The notes: generated by a model from the sequence alone, not told the origin. Numbered from the stretch's first letter, positions 30,937 to 40,403 are shown. The stretch is DNA of 64,000 nucleotides from Chryseobacterium shigense (GCF_900156575.1 NZ_FTNY01000002.1:682001-746000); one strand, 5' to 3'. Numbers and translations are program-made.

Positions 30937-30953
30937 GGCCAAAAAGAGGCCCA
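30937..30953 (-). promoter_or_regulatory. Candidate sigma-54 (-24/-12) promoter of the Kdp operon
   Basis: The minus strand reads TGGGCCTCTTTTTGGCC, giving GG-N10-GC (GG at 30951-30950, GC at 30939-30938), the core spacing of sigma-54 promoters. The flanking bases match the full consensus only in part. It lies 29 bp upstream of the first ATG of the operon. The nearby NtrC-type regulator with a GAFTGA loop makes this reading attractive. It is an inference. Confidence 0.45.
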
Positions 30954-31404
30954 CTCTGAAAACAAAACATTTAAGACATTAACAAACAAAAACTTATGAA
31001 TAATAAATCAACCTTACCAAAACACAAAAGCCTATCATTTTGATAGGCTCGTTTATTGAAATGATAGGGAGTAGAAGTTAGATTTCAGATTTCAGACAGA
31101 AAATGTCAGTGGTGAATCTTGCTTCGCAAGGGAAAGGTGAATGGGAGATTCGGGAAACGAGATTTTAGACATGAGAATTCAGACATCAGATTTCAGACAT
31201 TACCGCTGATGGTTTCAGGAGCCTCAGCCAACAGATATTTATCATTTATTCAAGATTTCTGGATTCATGCTTTTTGTTGGGCTTATAGTTTATAGCTTTA
31301 AAAAACTCAAATTCTATGCCCCTCAACCCCGAAACACGCATCCGAAACTAATTACTAATAACTCATAATTTATAACTCTCTTCCTCTCAATCTTCGCAAC
31401 TCAT
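30954..31404. other. Kdp upstream region with repeats, no gene
   Basis: No coding sequence is supported. It holds the 21-bp palindrome at 31029-31049 and a short repeat with CTTGC-TTC-GCAAG at 31111-31151. Degenerate copies of the CAGATTTCAGACATTACC repeat family follow at 31080-31100 and 31180-31260. The last 100 bp resemble other degenerate intergenic sequence in this window. Confidence 0.5.
31029..31049. promoter_or_regulatory. Perfect palindrome upstream of kdp
   Basis: AGCCTATCA and TGATAGGCT are perfect inverted arms around TTT. A further half-site (AAATGATAGG) lies about 20 bp to the right. It is 75-100 bp upstream of the candidate -24/-12 promoter, where NtrC-type activators bind. 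On the minus strand it is followed by TTTTGTGTTTT, so it could instead terminate the regulator transcript. Confidence 0.5.
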
Positions 31405-32730
31405 CTACCTCAAACCATATTCCTCCAGCTTACGGTACAGCGTTGCAATGCCAATTTCCAGCAGTCTGGCGGCTTCAGCTTTATTTCCTTTGGTATATTG
31501 AAGGACTTTTTGAATGTGTATTTTTTCCAGAGATCTTATACTTAAAGAATCGCTTTCAGGAACTGCTTTATCTGAGTAATGCGGAAGGCTTCCGGCATCC
31601 AGAATATTGTCTTCCATCAAGATAAGGCTTCTTTCCACTGCATTTCTAAGTTCGCGGATATTTCCTTTCCAGTCGTTTTTTTCCAGCATTTTATAATAAT
31701 CCGGATTGACCTGAAGGTTGGAAAGATGTAGTTTTCGTGAGAAAACATCGATGAAGTTTTTGGCCAGGGTTTTCAGGTCGTCTTTTCTTTCACGCAATGG
31801 TGGAAGATGGATCTCGAATACATTCAGTCTGAAATATAAATCCTCCCGGAACTGGCCCTGCTTTATTTCATGCTCCAGATCTCTGTTGGTAGCCGCAATG
31901 AGTCTGAAATCCGATCTTGAAACTTTTGTTTCACCCATTTTGATAAACTCTCCGGTTTCTAAGACACGGAGCAGTTTGGCCTGCAGCTCTATCGGCATCT
32001 CTCCTATTTCGTCAAGAAATAAGGTTCCGCCATTGGCTTCTTCTATCAGTCCTTTTTTATCCTTTACAGCTCCTGTAAAAGCCCCTTGTTTATGTCCAAA
32101 AAGTTCGCTTTCCAGTATTTCTTTGCTGAATGCTGAACAGTTGATGGCTACAAAATTATTCTTCTTTCTATCGCTGCCTTCGTGGATGGCATTCGCAAAA
32201 ACCTCTTTTCCCGTCCCTGTTTCTCCGGTCAGAAGAACGGCAGCATCCGTTAAAGCTACTTTTTCAGCCAGTTTCTTAGACTGAAGGATTAAAGGCGAAG
32301 TTCCGATGATCTGTCCGAAACCTTTTGGTACCACTGTTTTTTGAACAGTTTTAGATTGGTTGTCTTTTACTTTTTCGAGTGCTTTGTACACCAGTGGAAT
32401 GATCTTGTCATTATCATCTCCTTTTACCAGATAGTCATACGCCCCATTCTTCATAGCCTGAACAGCATCGATGATATTCCCGAAAGCAGTCATCAGAATA
32501 ATTTCAAGATGCGGATATTTTGTTTTGATGGAACGTACCAGCTCTACCCCGAAAGCATCGGGAAGCCGGACATCGCATAAAACGACTTCAAATTCATGCT
32601 GCTCCAGCATGGTCATTGCCGATCGTGCTGTAGAAGCTTCTTTAACATTAAAATTTTCTTGGGAAAGGATCATCCCCAGTAATTTAAGGAGTTTGATCTC
32701 ATCATCGATGATCAGAATGTTTCCGGACAT
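31405..32730 (-). CDS. NtrC-type response regulator beside the Kdp operon
   Basis: 441 aa from the ATG at 32730; the longer frame to 32919 adds an unrelated N-terminus. Receiver domain with the phospho-acceptor Asp53 (LCDVRLP) and Lys103. The sigma-54-interacting AAA+ domain has GETGTGKE, ESELFGHKQGAFTGA and GGTLFLDEIGEM. A C-terminal Fis-type helix-turn-helix follows (GNKAEAARLLEIGIATLYRK). It is placed head-on to the Kdp operon and no KdpE-type (OmpR family) gene is in the window, so it is the likely partner of the histidine kinase at 21.4-23.1 kb. A TAAGTTTG box lies at 32764-32757. Confidence 0.93.
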   Translation of the reverse strand: MSGNILIIDDEIKLLKLLGMILSQENFNVKEASTARSAMTMLEQHEFEVVLCDVRLPDAFGVELVRSIKTKYPHLEIILMTAFGNIIDAVQAMKNGAYDYLVKGDDNDKIIPLVYKALEKVKDNQSKTVQKTVVPKGFGQIIGTSPLILQSKKLAEKVALTDAAVLLTGETGTGKEVFANAIHEGSDRKKNNFVAINCSAFSKEILESELFGHKQGAFTGAVKDKKGLIEEANGGTLFLDEIGEMPIELQAKLLRVLETGEFIKMGETKVSRSDFRLIAATNRDLEHEIKQGQFREDLYFRLNVFEIHLPPLRERKDDLKTLAKNFIDVFSRKLHLSNLQVNPDYYKMLEKNDWKGNIRELRNAVERSLILMEDNILDAGSLPHYSDKAVPESDSLSIRSLEKIHIQKVLQYTKGNKAEAARLLEIGIATLYRKLEEYGLR

Positions 32731-32850
32731 AATGGTTGTTTTTGGAAAACCTGATGCAAACTTATTGAATTTTTTGAGCAAATGAACAGTAGTGGGACGA
32801 AATTTAATCTGAACCCTAGGGAAATGAACGAGATGGAAGAAACTGTAAAG

Positions 32851-32890
32851 GGTAAATTTTGCTTCGCAAGTGATTGGTGAATGATAGATC
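32851..32890. repeat. Short dispersed repeat, copy upstream of the NtrC-type regulator gene
   Basis: GGTAAATTTTGCTTCGCAAG, then TGATTGGTGAATGATAGATC, matches 31111-31151 on the other side of the regulator gene at most positions. Its core CTTGC-TTC-GCAAG or TTGC-TTC-GCAA is a small palindrome. Confidence 0.55.
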
Positions 32891-32954
32891 AGGAAAAAAA
32901 CACCTTTTCGTTGTTGCAAATCGAAGCTATAGATGTATTAGTCACAAAAAGGTA

Positions 32955-32983
32955 TTGGAATTTTTTTTGATTGCTTACATTTG
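32955..32983 (+). promoter_or_regulatory. Promoter of the M16 peptidase gene
   Basis: TTG at 32955-32957, 18 bases, then TACATTTG at 32976-32983. It is about 40 bp before the ATG. Confidence 0.55.
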
Positions 32984-33022
32984 TAGTGCATTCGGATCTA
33001 AAAGGATGAAATGAGTTAGCTT

Positions 33023-35890
33023 ATGATTGATAAAAGATACAGAGAGACGGTTCATACAGATAAAAACAACTACGAATATATTACAGTAACGCATGATGAA
33101 AATAAGGTAAGAATCTATACCCTGAAAAATGGTTTAAAAGTTTTTCTTGCCCAGAATTTTGATGCCCCAAGGATACAGACTTATATTCCCGTGAGAACGG
33201 GAAGTAACAATGATCCGTCTGATAATACGGGACTTGCGCATTATCTGGAACACATGATGTTTAAGGGAACTTCGAAAATCGGGACGCAGAACTGGGAAAA
33301 GGAAAAAGAACTTCTTGACCAGATCTCGGCATTGTATGAGGAGCATAAAGCGGCACAGGATGCTGACAGGAAGAAGGAGATTTATAAAAAAATAGATGAA
33401 GTATCTCAGGAAGCCAGCCAATATGCGATCGCCAATGAATATGACAAAGTGATTTCTTCACTGGGCGCTACCGGAACCAATGCACACACCTGGTTTGACG
33501 AAACGGTTTATAAGAATAATGTTCCGAACAACGAGCTTGAAAAATGGCTTACAATAGAAAAGGAAAGATTTTCAGAAGTGGTCCTTCGTCTTTTCCATAC
33601 CGAGCTGGAATCAGTGTATGAGGAATTTAACAGAGCACAGGATAATGATTCAAGATTGGTCAATTACGAATTGATGGATGCACTGTTTCCTACCCACCCA
33701 AATGGTCAGCAAACAACTATCGGAGATCCGGAACACCTTAAAAATCCTTCTATGAAGGCCATTCACAAGTATTTTGATGAATATTACGTTCCGAATAATT
33801 ACGCGATAGTTTTGGTGGGTGATCTGGATTTTGAGGAAACGATTCAGCTTGTTAATCAATATTTCGGAACGATTCCTTACAGAGAACTTCCCCCAAAAAC
33901 GCCTGTAATTGAACAACCTTTAACGGAAATTATAAAAAGAACGGTAAAAAGTCCTACCACTCCAAGGGTTCAGCTGGCATGGAGAACTGATAGTTATGGT
34001 ACGAAAGAGGCCATGCTTGCAGATATTATAGCCAATATTCTCAGCAACAGAGGGGAAGCAGGCTTGCTTGACCTTAATATTAATCAAACGCAACGAATGC
34101 TTTGGGCCCAGGCTTTTTCTGTAGGCTTAAAGGAGTACGGATATTTTTCCATCGTCGCTGTTCCGAAGGAAACCCAGACCCTGGACGAAGCTAAAGAAAT
34201 GGTTCTGGAACAGATTGAACTGATCAAAAAAGGAGATTTTCCGGACTGGATTCTTCCTGCGATCGTGAATGATTTTAAAATTCAGCGTCTGAAGGGACTT
34301 GAAACAGCTGACGGACTGGCTACCAATCTGTACGACACTTATATCAAAGGCAGATCCTGGGAGCAGGAACTGAATGAACTGAATGAATATCAGGATTTTA
34401 CAAAGGAAGAAGTGGTGAGTTTTGCTCAGACTTTTTTTAAGAATCATTATGTTGAAGTGTATAAGGAGAAAGGCATTAATGACCAATTGGTACGGGTTGA
34501 AAATCCAGGAATTACTCCTATTAAAATCAACCGGGAGGTACAATCTGAGTTTTTAAAAGAAATTCTGGCAGAAAAAACGGAGGATATACAGCCTGAATTC
34601 ATTGATTATGAAAAAGAAATCCTTACAGATACGATAAAAGATAAAAAGCTGAGTTTTGTGCTCAACAAGTACAATGATATCGCACAGATTCATTTTATTT
34701 TCCCTTTCGGAGGTGATCATGACCGGGATCTTGGAGTTTCTACCCAGCTGCTCCAATACCTTGGAACAGAAAATCTTTCAGCTGAAGATTTAAAACAGGA
34801 ATTTTTTAAAATCGGGGTCACTAATGATTTTAAAACGACCAATGACCAGCTCACCATCTCACTGAGCGGATTGGAGGAAAATATTGAAAAAGGTATTGCG
34901 CTTTTACAAAACTGGATGTATGAGGTGAAACCGGACCAGGAAATTTATACTCAGTTTGTGGAAACTGTTCTGGAAAACCGCCAGGCCTCGAAAAAAGATA
35001 AAAACAGAATCATGACTGCCCTGACCAATTATACAAAGCTGGGTAGCTTTTCGCGGTATACGGATATCATTTCGAAAGAGGAGCTGGAAAGTAGCAATGC
35101 AGAGGTATTTACGGACAGAATGAAAAGGCTTTTCAAATATCCTTACCAACTTTTCTATTACGGGAAAAAGCTTGAAAACTTTAAGCAGTATATTGGAAAA
35201 TATATAGAAAATGCAAGTTTCCAGGTTCCTGAACCTAAACAATATCCTGAACCTGAAACGAACGGAAACGTTTATTTCACAGATTACGATATGGTCCAGA
35301 TGGAAATGAGCAAAGTAGGAAGAGGTTTTGAGGTGAAGACTTCAAACTTCGGAAAGATCAATGTTTTTAATGAATATTTCGGGAGAGGACTTTCTTCTAT
35401 TGTGTTCCAGGAGATCCGTGAAAGCAAAAGCTTAGCCTATTCTGCCTATGTTTCTTATGCTGCTAATTCTGAACTGGGACATCCGGATTATATCACCACG
35501 TATATCGGAACACAACCGGATAAACTTCAGACTGCCGTAAGCACAATGAGCGAACTGATGGACGAGCTTCCTGAAGTTCCCATCCAGTTTGAGAACGCCA
35601 GAAATGCAGCTCTGAAACAGATCGCTTCCACCAGAATTACCCGAAACAATATATTTTTCAATACCTTGCGATTGAAGAAACTGAACATTTATCATGACTT
35701 CAGAAAAGATATCTACACACAGATTGAAACTCTGAGATTTGCAGATGTAAAAGAATTCTACCAGACAAACATCAAACCGATTCATTTTAATACCGCCATT
35801 ATCGGTAAGAAAGAAAATCTTGATATGGATGCCGTCAACGAGATGGGACCCTTCAAAGAGTTAAGCCTGAAAGATATTTTCGGACATTAA
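33023..35890 (+). CDS. M16 family (insulinase/pitrilysin) zinc metallopeptidase
   Basis: 955 aa, made of two M16 halves. The first has the inverted zinc motif HYLEH (His73, Glu76, His77) and the downstream acidic zinc ligand region (ESVYEEFNRAQ). The second half lacks HxxEH, as usual, but has the C-terminal FQEIRESKSLAYSAY pattern that shapes the chamber. Such enzymes degrade peptides up to a few kDa. I see no signal peptide, so the protein may be cytoplasmic. The start is the only good ATG after the promoter. The gene is monocistronic with its own terminator. Confidence 0.92.
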   Translation: MIDKRYRETVHTDKNNYEYITVTHDENKVRIYTLKNGLKVFLAQNFDAPRIQTYIPVRTGSNNDPSDNTGLAHYLEHMMFKGTSKIGTQNWEKEKELLDQISALYEEHKAAQDADRKKEIYKKIDEVSQEASQYAIANEYDKVISSLGATGTNAHTWFDETVYKNNVPNNELEKWLTIEKERFSEVVLRLFHTELESVYEEFNRAQDNDSRLVNYELMDALFPTHPNGQQTTIGDPEHLKNPSMKAIHKYFDEYYVPNNYAIVLVGDLDFEETIQLVNQYFGTIPYRELPPKTPVIEQPLTEIIKRTVKSPTTPRVQLAWRTDSYGTKEAMLADIIANILSNRGEAGLLDLNINQTQRMLWAQAFSVGLKEYGYFSIVAVPKETQTLDEAKEMVLEQIELIKKGDFPDWILPAIVNDFKIQRLKGLETADGLATNLYDTYIKGRSWEQELNELNEYQDFTKEEVVSFAQTFFKNHYVEVYKEKGINDQLVRVENPGITPIKINREVQSEFLKEILAEKTEDIQPEFIDYEKEILTDTIKDKKLSFVLNKYNDIAQIHFIFPFGGDHDRDLGVSTQLLQYLGTENLSAEDLKQEFFKIGVTNDFKTTNDQLTISLSGLEENIEKGIALLQNWMYEVKPDQEIYTQFVETVLENRQASKKDKNRIMTALTNYTKLGSFSRYTDIISKEELESSNAEVFTDRMKRLFKYPYQLFYYGKKLENFKQYIGKYIENASFQVPEPKQYPEPETNGNVYFTDYDMVQMEMSKVGRGFEVKTSNFGKINVFNEYFGRGLSSIVFQEIRESKSLAYSAYVSYAANSELGHPDYITTYIGTQPDKLQTAVSTMSELMDELPEVPIQFENARNAALKQIASTRITRNNIFFNTLRLKKLNIYHDFRKDIYTQIETLRFADVKEFYQTNIKPIHFNTAIIGKKENLDMDAVNEMGPFKELSLKDIFGH

Positions 35891-35899
35891 AAAATAAAG

Positions 35900-35929
35900 A
35901 CCGCTTCAGCTCTTGAGGCGGTTTTTTTT
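35900..35929 (+). terminator. Intrinsic terminator after the M16 gene
   Basis: ACCGCTTCA pairs with TTGAGGCGGT around a short loop with one G-T pair, followed by eight T. Confidence 0.85.
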
Positions 35930-35939
35930 GTGGTGGATT

Positions 35940-36119
35940 TTCAGATGTCAGATTTCAGACATTACCACTGATGGTGTCGGCAGCCTCCAGCTATTTGTCG
36001 TTTATTCAACGACCCCCGCAATCATCATCCTAAAACATTCAAAGTTTCCGAAAGTCGCACCCCGAAACCCAAAACTCTAATCCAGTAACTACCCTAAAAC
36101 TCTCCAACTCAAGATGTGC
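35940..36119. repeat. Degenerate intergenic repeat copy
   Basis: CAGATTTCAGACATTACCAC, TGATGGTGTC and the following GCAGCCTCCAGC closely match 31186-31260 near the kdp locus. A shorter piece (CATCAGATTTCAGACAT) is at 40505. The right half (CCCGAAACCC) recurs, in degenerate form, near 31320 and inverted near 48910. It is noncoding. Confidence 0.5.
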
Positions 36120-37199
36120 CTATGTCATCATACAATCTCCATCACCATCCTGATACAGGGGATCAAATCCTTTCGGAAGATGCCCGATAAGCTGCTTGTG
36201 AAAAAGGTATCTTCGTTCAAAATCACGTTCATAGATTTTGGGAAATGTTTTTGACCGTCCAATTTTTTTGTTTAATTCCTGCTGATAACTTGTCAGTGCT
36301 TTTACTTTATTTTTAACGATAAAATAGCTTAAGAAATCAATGAAATGGTCTAAAGCCTTTTCGGAAAAGAGGTAAGGAATTTTAAGATAGCCATCTCTTA
36401 AAAGCAGCAGTGAGCAGGCTGTTAAAGTATTATTTTCATCATATATTTTAATCCAGAAATACCTGAAGACCTCCGCATGGCTTGAAAAAAGGTATTTGTT
36501 TTCTTTACTTTTACTTTCAAGCACCCACGGATTTTTTATAAATACATTGATTTCATCTGCATTTCGTCTGCTTTGGAATTTGGACATGAATCCAGAACTT
36601 TCATCATCGATATGATCAAGAATTTCAAACCTGAATTCAGGCTTTTTAATCGTCAGGTTTTTTATGGCAATCAAAGAATTGGCTGCCGCATCTGTCCATT
36701 TAAAAACAGGCTTTAATGACTTTATTTCCGGCTTTTTTTCAGGAATAATATGGGTTGCATCTGAACGGAAATAATATCTTTTCCCCGGCTTTGGAAAAAC
36801 GTATTCGAATACGCCCAACATGTTATAAAGAGTTTCTGCTTCTTTGGTGAATTCGGTTGCAATGATATTTCCGTCATATTCCTCAAACATTTTGTTCAGC
36901 AATGTTTTTGCAATTCTTTTTCCACGGAATTCTTCACTCACATACAATGTACTCAACCATGCATAATGGAATATTTTCCCATCGATCAGATAATTATCGG
37001 GAAAACACCCCACATATCCAGCAAGCTTTCCGTCATAAAATGCCAGGACCAAAAGGGTTTGATCATCTAAAGCTTTCAGGTTTCTGATATGGGATTTTGC
37101 CCTGTGTTCTGATATGGGAAGAAAATCAAAATTGCTGAAATCACCAGATGCCACAAAATCTTCAAGTTCTTTCTTATTCAATGTCTTCAGCTCTGTCAT
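36120..37199 (-). CDS. GNAT-family acetyltransferase
   Basis: 359 aa. Residues about 45-145 form the GNAT core with the acetyl-CoA loop EFRGKRIAKTLLNKM preceded by strand AWLSTLYV. The remaining 200 residues (LKPVFKWTDAAANSLIAIKN onward) resemble a second, degenerate GNAT half, as in FemAB-type tandem proteins; this is uncertain. Its start overlaps the end of the deacetylase gene by 4 bp (ATGA), so the two are coupled and may act in the same cell-wall or polysaccharide modification. The substrate is unknown. Confidence 0.75.
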   Translation of the reverse strand: MTELKTLNKKELEDFVASGDFSNFDFLPISEHRAKSHIRNLKALDDQTLLVLAFYDGKLAGYVGCFPDNYLIDGKIFHYAWLSTLYVSEEFRGKRIAKTLLNKMFEEYDGNIIATEFTKEAETLYNMLGVFEYVFPKPGKRYYFRSDATHIIPEKKPEIKSLKPVFKWTDAAANSLIAIKNLTIKKPEFRFEILDHIDDESSGFMSKFQSRRNADEINVFIKNPWVLESKSKENKYLFSSHAEVFRYFWIKIYDENNTLTACSLLLLRDGYLKIPYLFSEKALDHFIDFLSYFIVKNKVKALTSYQQELNKKIGRSKTFPKIYERDFERRYLFHKQLIGHLPKGFDPLYQDGDGDCMMT

Positions 37200-38194
37200 C
37201 TTCTCACTATTTTATTTTTGTTGATCATCTTCTTCAATCTGAAATAGGCAATTTCTTTTTTTAAAGTTTGCTCTCCGCTTTCTCCCATTTCCATTGGAAT
37301 TCTGTGAAAAAGCCGTTCGATACTGTCGAACTTTACGCCTGCGCTTCCGAAACAGCAAAAAAGGTCTTTATTTTTAAACAACTCATCAAAAAAATCTTTC
37401 TTCACTCCGAAATCTGTGAAAGGAAAAGCAAAACTGTCGTACATCAGGTTATTTTCTTTTAAATAATGGAAGGTTCGTTCTGTAGTTTTTATTTGTTCCG
37501 GCAAGGATAATTCATGGTATTTTGGATGATCCCAGCTATGGGAGGAAATCCCGTAACCTTTCTGAGTCAGTATTTTTAATTGATTGGTCGTCAGATACGG
37601 ACTTTGCCCTTTTAAGTAGGTTGTACAGTCGATCTCAAATTTTTGGATAAGGTTATCCAGCAGATCTCTCTGATGATAATTAATGTTCAACAAGCGCTGT
37701 TTAAACTGTTCCCGGGTTGGATTATCTAAAGACAATATCCTGTACACTTCAGGATCTGGCTTTTCGGCCTTTATTGCTTTGTCAATGATTAAACTGGCTT
37801 TACACCGGAACATCAATTCCCGGTTGTCAATAAACGCAGGATTTATAAAATTGCAGGCATAGATTCCTTTCCGTTCCAGAATGGGAACTACGGTATCATA
37901 AAACTCTCTGAAACCATCATCAAAAGTGAGCAGAGCAATCTTTTTCCGCGGTTTAAAATTTCCGTTGACAAAGTCTTTGAATTCTGACCAGCTGACCCAT
38001 TGGAAATGTCTTGAAAGATCATCCAGGTCTTCTTCAAACTGCTTTGTATTCTTATATTGAATAAGGTGTCTGATGTGGGGTAAATTTTCATCTGAAACAC
38101 AATGATAGACAGGCAGGCAATATTCCATAGGAAAAGACTGACCTATGTTTCCGGTTTCGAAAGCAGCAAGTAAACTGATGATCTTATCTTTCAT
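37196..38194 (-). CDS. Polysaccharide deacetylase family protein
   Basis: 332 aa, carbohydrate esterase 4 (NodB) fold. LLTFDDGFREFYDTVVPIL (about 104-122) holds the first conserved acidic pair, and SHSWDHPKYHEL supplies the metal-binding histidines (H-S-x-x-H). FAFPFTDFG is the later family motif. There is no signal peptide, so it may act on a cytoplasmic lipid-linked or small-molecule substrate. The first gene of a two-gene operon with the GNAT protein. Confidence 0.85.
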   Translation of the reverse strand: MKDKIISLLAAFETGNIGQSFPMEYCLPVYHCVSDENLPHIRHLIQYKNTKQFEEDLDDLSRHFQWVSWSEFKDFVNGNFKPRKKIALLTFDDGFREFYDTVVPILERKGIYACNFINPAFIDNRELMFRCKASLIIDKAIKAEKPDPEVYRILSLDNPTREQFKQRLLNINYHQRDLLDNLIQKFEIDCTTYLKGQSPYLTTNQLKILTQKGYGISSHSWDHPKYHELSLPEQIKTTERTFHYLKENNLMYDSFAFPFTDFGVKKDFFDELFKNKDLFCCFGSAGVKFDSIERLFHRIPMEMGESGEQTLKKEIAYFRLKKMINKNKIVRR

Positions 38195-38264
38195 CTCTGT
38201 ACAATAAAAAAGAATCTATTTAAATGATATTCAAATAGATTCTTAAAGGTATTACTTTTATGTA

Positions 38265-40403
38265 TTATTTAATCACCTTCATTTCGTCGATAAGCCATTT
38301 TGAATCGGCAAATTTTTCGATAATAAAGAGAATGTATTTGGTATCTACCATAATGTTTCGGCTGAAACGCGGGTCATAGTTGATGTCACTCATCGTTCCC
38401 TCCCACTGTCTGTCGAAGTTAAGTCCTACAAGATTTCCGTTGGCATCCAGAGCCGGGCTTCCTGAGTTTCCTCCTGTGGTATGGTTGGTCGCGGTAAATC
38501 CTACCGGAACGTCTCCTGTTTTGTCTTTATAGTTTCCGTAATCTTTTTTGTTGTAAAGATCGATGAGTTTTTTTGGAACATCAAATTCATAATCTCCCGG
38601 AACATATTTCTCCATCACTCCCGCAAGATGCGTTTGGTAACCGTAAGAAACAGCATCTCTAGGTGTAGAGCCTTTTACTTTTCCATAGGTAACACGAAGG
38701 GTGGAATTGGCATCAGGGAAGAATTTTCTGTCTTTATCCGTTGCCATCTGCTGAGCCATGAATTTCTTCTGAAGGTCATCAATTTTCCCCTGAAGAGACG
38801 TAAACTGAGGATCTGCCGTTTTCATATAGGTTTCCTTCATAGAAGCATACAGCTGATAAATAGGATCTTTTTTCAAAGTCTTGATCAGTTTGTCCTGATT
38901 AGAAAATGCCTTTTCAATATCTCCTGTCAGCGCAGCTCCGTTGACCTGTGATCTTCCGGTTACGATTGAATTTTTAGACATCTCCTCGATCATCGGAATA
39001 TTCTGATTTTCGTCTTTATATTTGCTGAATCCTGCAGGTAAGAACTGGGGTGCGGTTTTATTCACGTATAATGCGAGTAATTTCGCTGTTACTTTTGCAT
39101 CAAGTTCTGCACTGTAATCTTTGTAGAATGAGGTGACCTTTGATTTTAATTTGGCAAGCTCTTTTTCTTCCATTTTCCCGGATTCCACAGAAGCTATATA
39201 ATCATAGTAATCTCCTGCGAGTTTAAGGGTTTCTGCATTTTTTACAACTTCTGTATAATAGGCATTGTTCAGGGCATAAGGAGCCTGGTCATTGTACAGT
39301 TTATTCAGCTGATCCAAAGTTGTTTTGATCTCATGGTTTTTTGCAACCAGAGAACCTTCGTACATTACTTTTTTCTCAACGGCATTGGACTTTTTCAAGC
39401 CTTCTACTTCGCCAATCCATTTTTTCCAGTAGTTGGCTACGGAAGCATATTTTGAAGCATATTTGATGCGCGTTTCGCTATCTGTACGCATTTTTTCGTC
39501 TAATGTTTTAAGGGCTACCTCACGTACAGCAATTCTTGCAGGATCAATGTCGGTCATGATCTTCTGCACCGCTACTGCTGGAAGGTATTCCGTAGTTTTC
39601 CCAGGGAATCCGAATACGAAAGTAAAATCGTTTTCAGCTTTATCTTTGATAGACACCGGCAGATAATGTTTTGGAACGTAAGGAATATTGTCTTTTGAAT
39701 ATTCAGCCGGTTTGTTGTCTTTGCCTGCATAAATTCTGAACATAGAGAAATCTCCCGTATGTCTTGGCCAAACCCAGTTGTCTGTATCGCTACCGAATTT
39801 TCCAATGCTTTGAGGCGGTGCCCCAACCAGACGGATATCTTTGTAGGTCTCCGTAGTAAATGCATAAAATTTGTTACCATAGTACATCGATTTTACAATG
39901 ATCGACTGGTAAGCTTCTATTTTCTGAGAGTTCTTATAAACTTCGATATTTTTATTGATCTTTTTAGTCAGTTCAGGCTCCACAAGGTTGTCTGTTCCTT
40001 CCAAAATAAAATCGGTTACTTCTTTGATGTCTACAATGAAGTCTACTTTTACGCCAGGATTCGGAAGTTCCCCGTCCGGATTCTTAGCCCAGAATCCATT
40101 GGAAAGAAGATCATTCTGAACCGTAGAATGTGCCTGAATCTGCCCGTATCCACAGTGATGGTTGGTGAGCAGCAACCCTTTAGGCGAAATGATCTCCGCA
40201 GTACATCCACCGTTAAACTGAACAACAGCATCTTTTATGCTCGGCTTCTGGGTATTGAAAATGTCTTTGGCAGAGATTTTCATTCCCAAATCCTTCATTT
40301 CCTTCTCATTCAACTCTGTCGGAATCCACATTCCTCCATATTGTTGTGCGAAAGCCATAGCAGCCGGCAAAATAAATACGGATAAAAGTATCTTTTTTGT
40401 CAT
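38265..40403 (-). CDS. S46 dipeptidyl-peptidase, DPP11-like
   Basis: 712 aa with signal peptide (to MAFAQ, residue 20), started at the ATG at 40403. Catalytic triad regions of the S46 family: TNHHCGYG near residue 80, NWVWPRHTGDFS, and GGNSGSPALD with the nucleophile Ser. Arg lies exactly 18 residues after that Ser (NFDRQWEG). In the Porphyromonas enzymes this position is Arg in DPP11 (cuts after Asp/Glu) and Gly in DPP7 (cuts after hydrophobic residues). I therefore predict acidic P1 specificity. The enzyme is periplasmic and removes dipeptides for amino-acid use. Monocistronic. Confidence 0.9.
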   Translation of the reverse strand: MTKKILLSVFILPAAMAFAQQYGGMWIPTELNEKEMKDLGMKISAKDIFNTQKPSIKDAVVQFNGGCTAEIISPKGLLLTNHHCGYGQIQAHSTVQNDLLSNGFWAKNPDGELPNPGVKVDFIVDIKEVTDFILEGTDNLVEPELTKKINKNIEVYKNSQKIEAYQSIIVKSMYYGNKFYAFTTETYKDIRLVGAPPQSIGKFGSDTDNWVWPRHTGDFSMFRIYAGKDNKPAEYSKDNIPYVPKHYLPVSIKDKAENDFTFVFGFPGKTTEYLPAVAVQKIMTDIDPARIAVREVALKTLDEKMRTDSETRIKYASKYASVANYWKKWIGEVEGLKKSNAVEKKVMYEGSLVAKNHEIKTTLDQLNKLYNDQAPYALNNAYYTEVVKNAETLKLAGDYYDYIASVESGKMEEKELAKLKSKVTSFYKDYSAELDAKVTAKLLALYVNKTAPQFLPAGFSKYKDENQNIPMIEEMSKNSIVTGRSQVNGAALTGDIEKAFSNQDKLIKTLKKDPIYQLYASMKETYMKTADPQFTSLQGKIDDLQKKFMAQQMATDKDRKFFPDANSTLRVTYGKVKGSTPRDAVSYGYQTHLAGVMEKYVPGDYEFDVPKKLIDLYNKKDYGNYKDKTGDVPVGFTATNHTTGGNSGSPALDANGNLVGLNFDRQWEGTMSDINYDPRFSRNIMVDTKYILFIIEKFADSKWLIDEMKVIK

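Noticed and set aside
32731..32919. N-terminal extension of the NtrC-type regulator
   Set aside because: The receiver domain begins right at the ATG at 32730 and a -7 promoter box lies within the extension.
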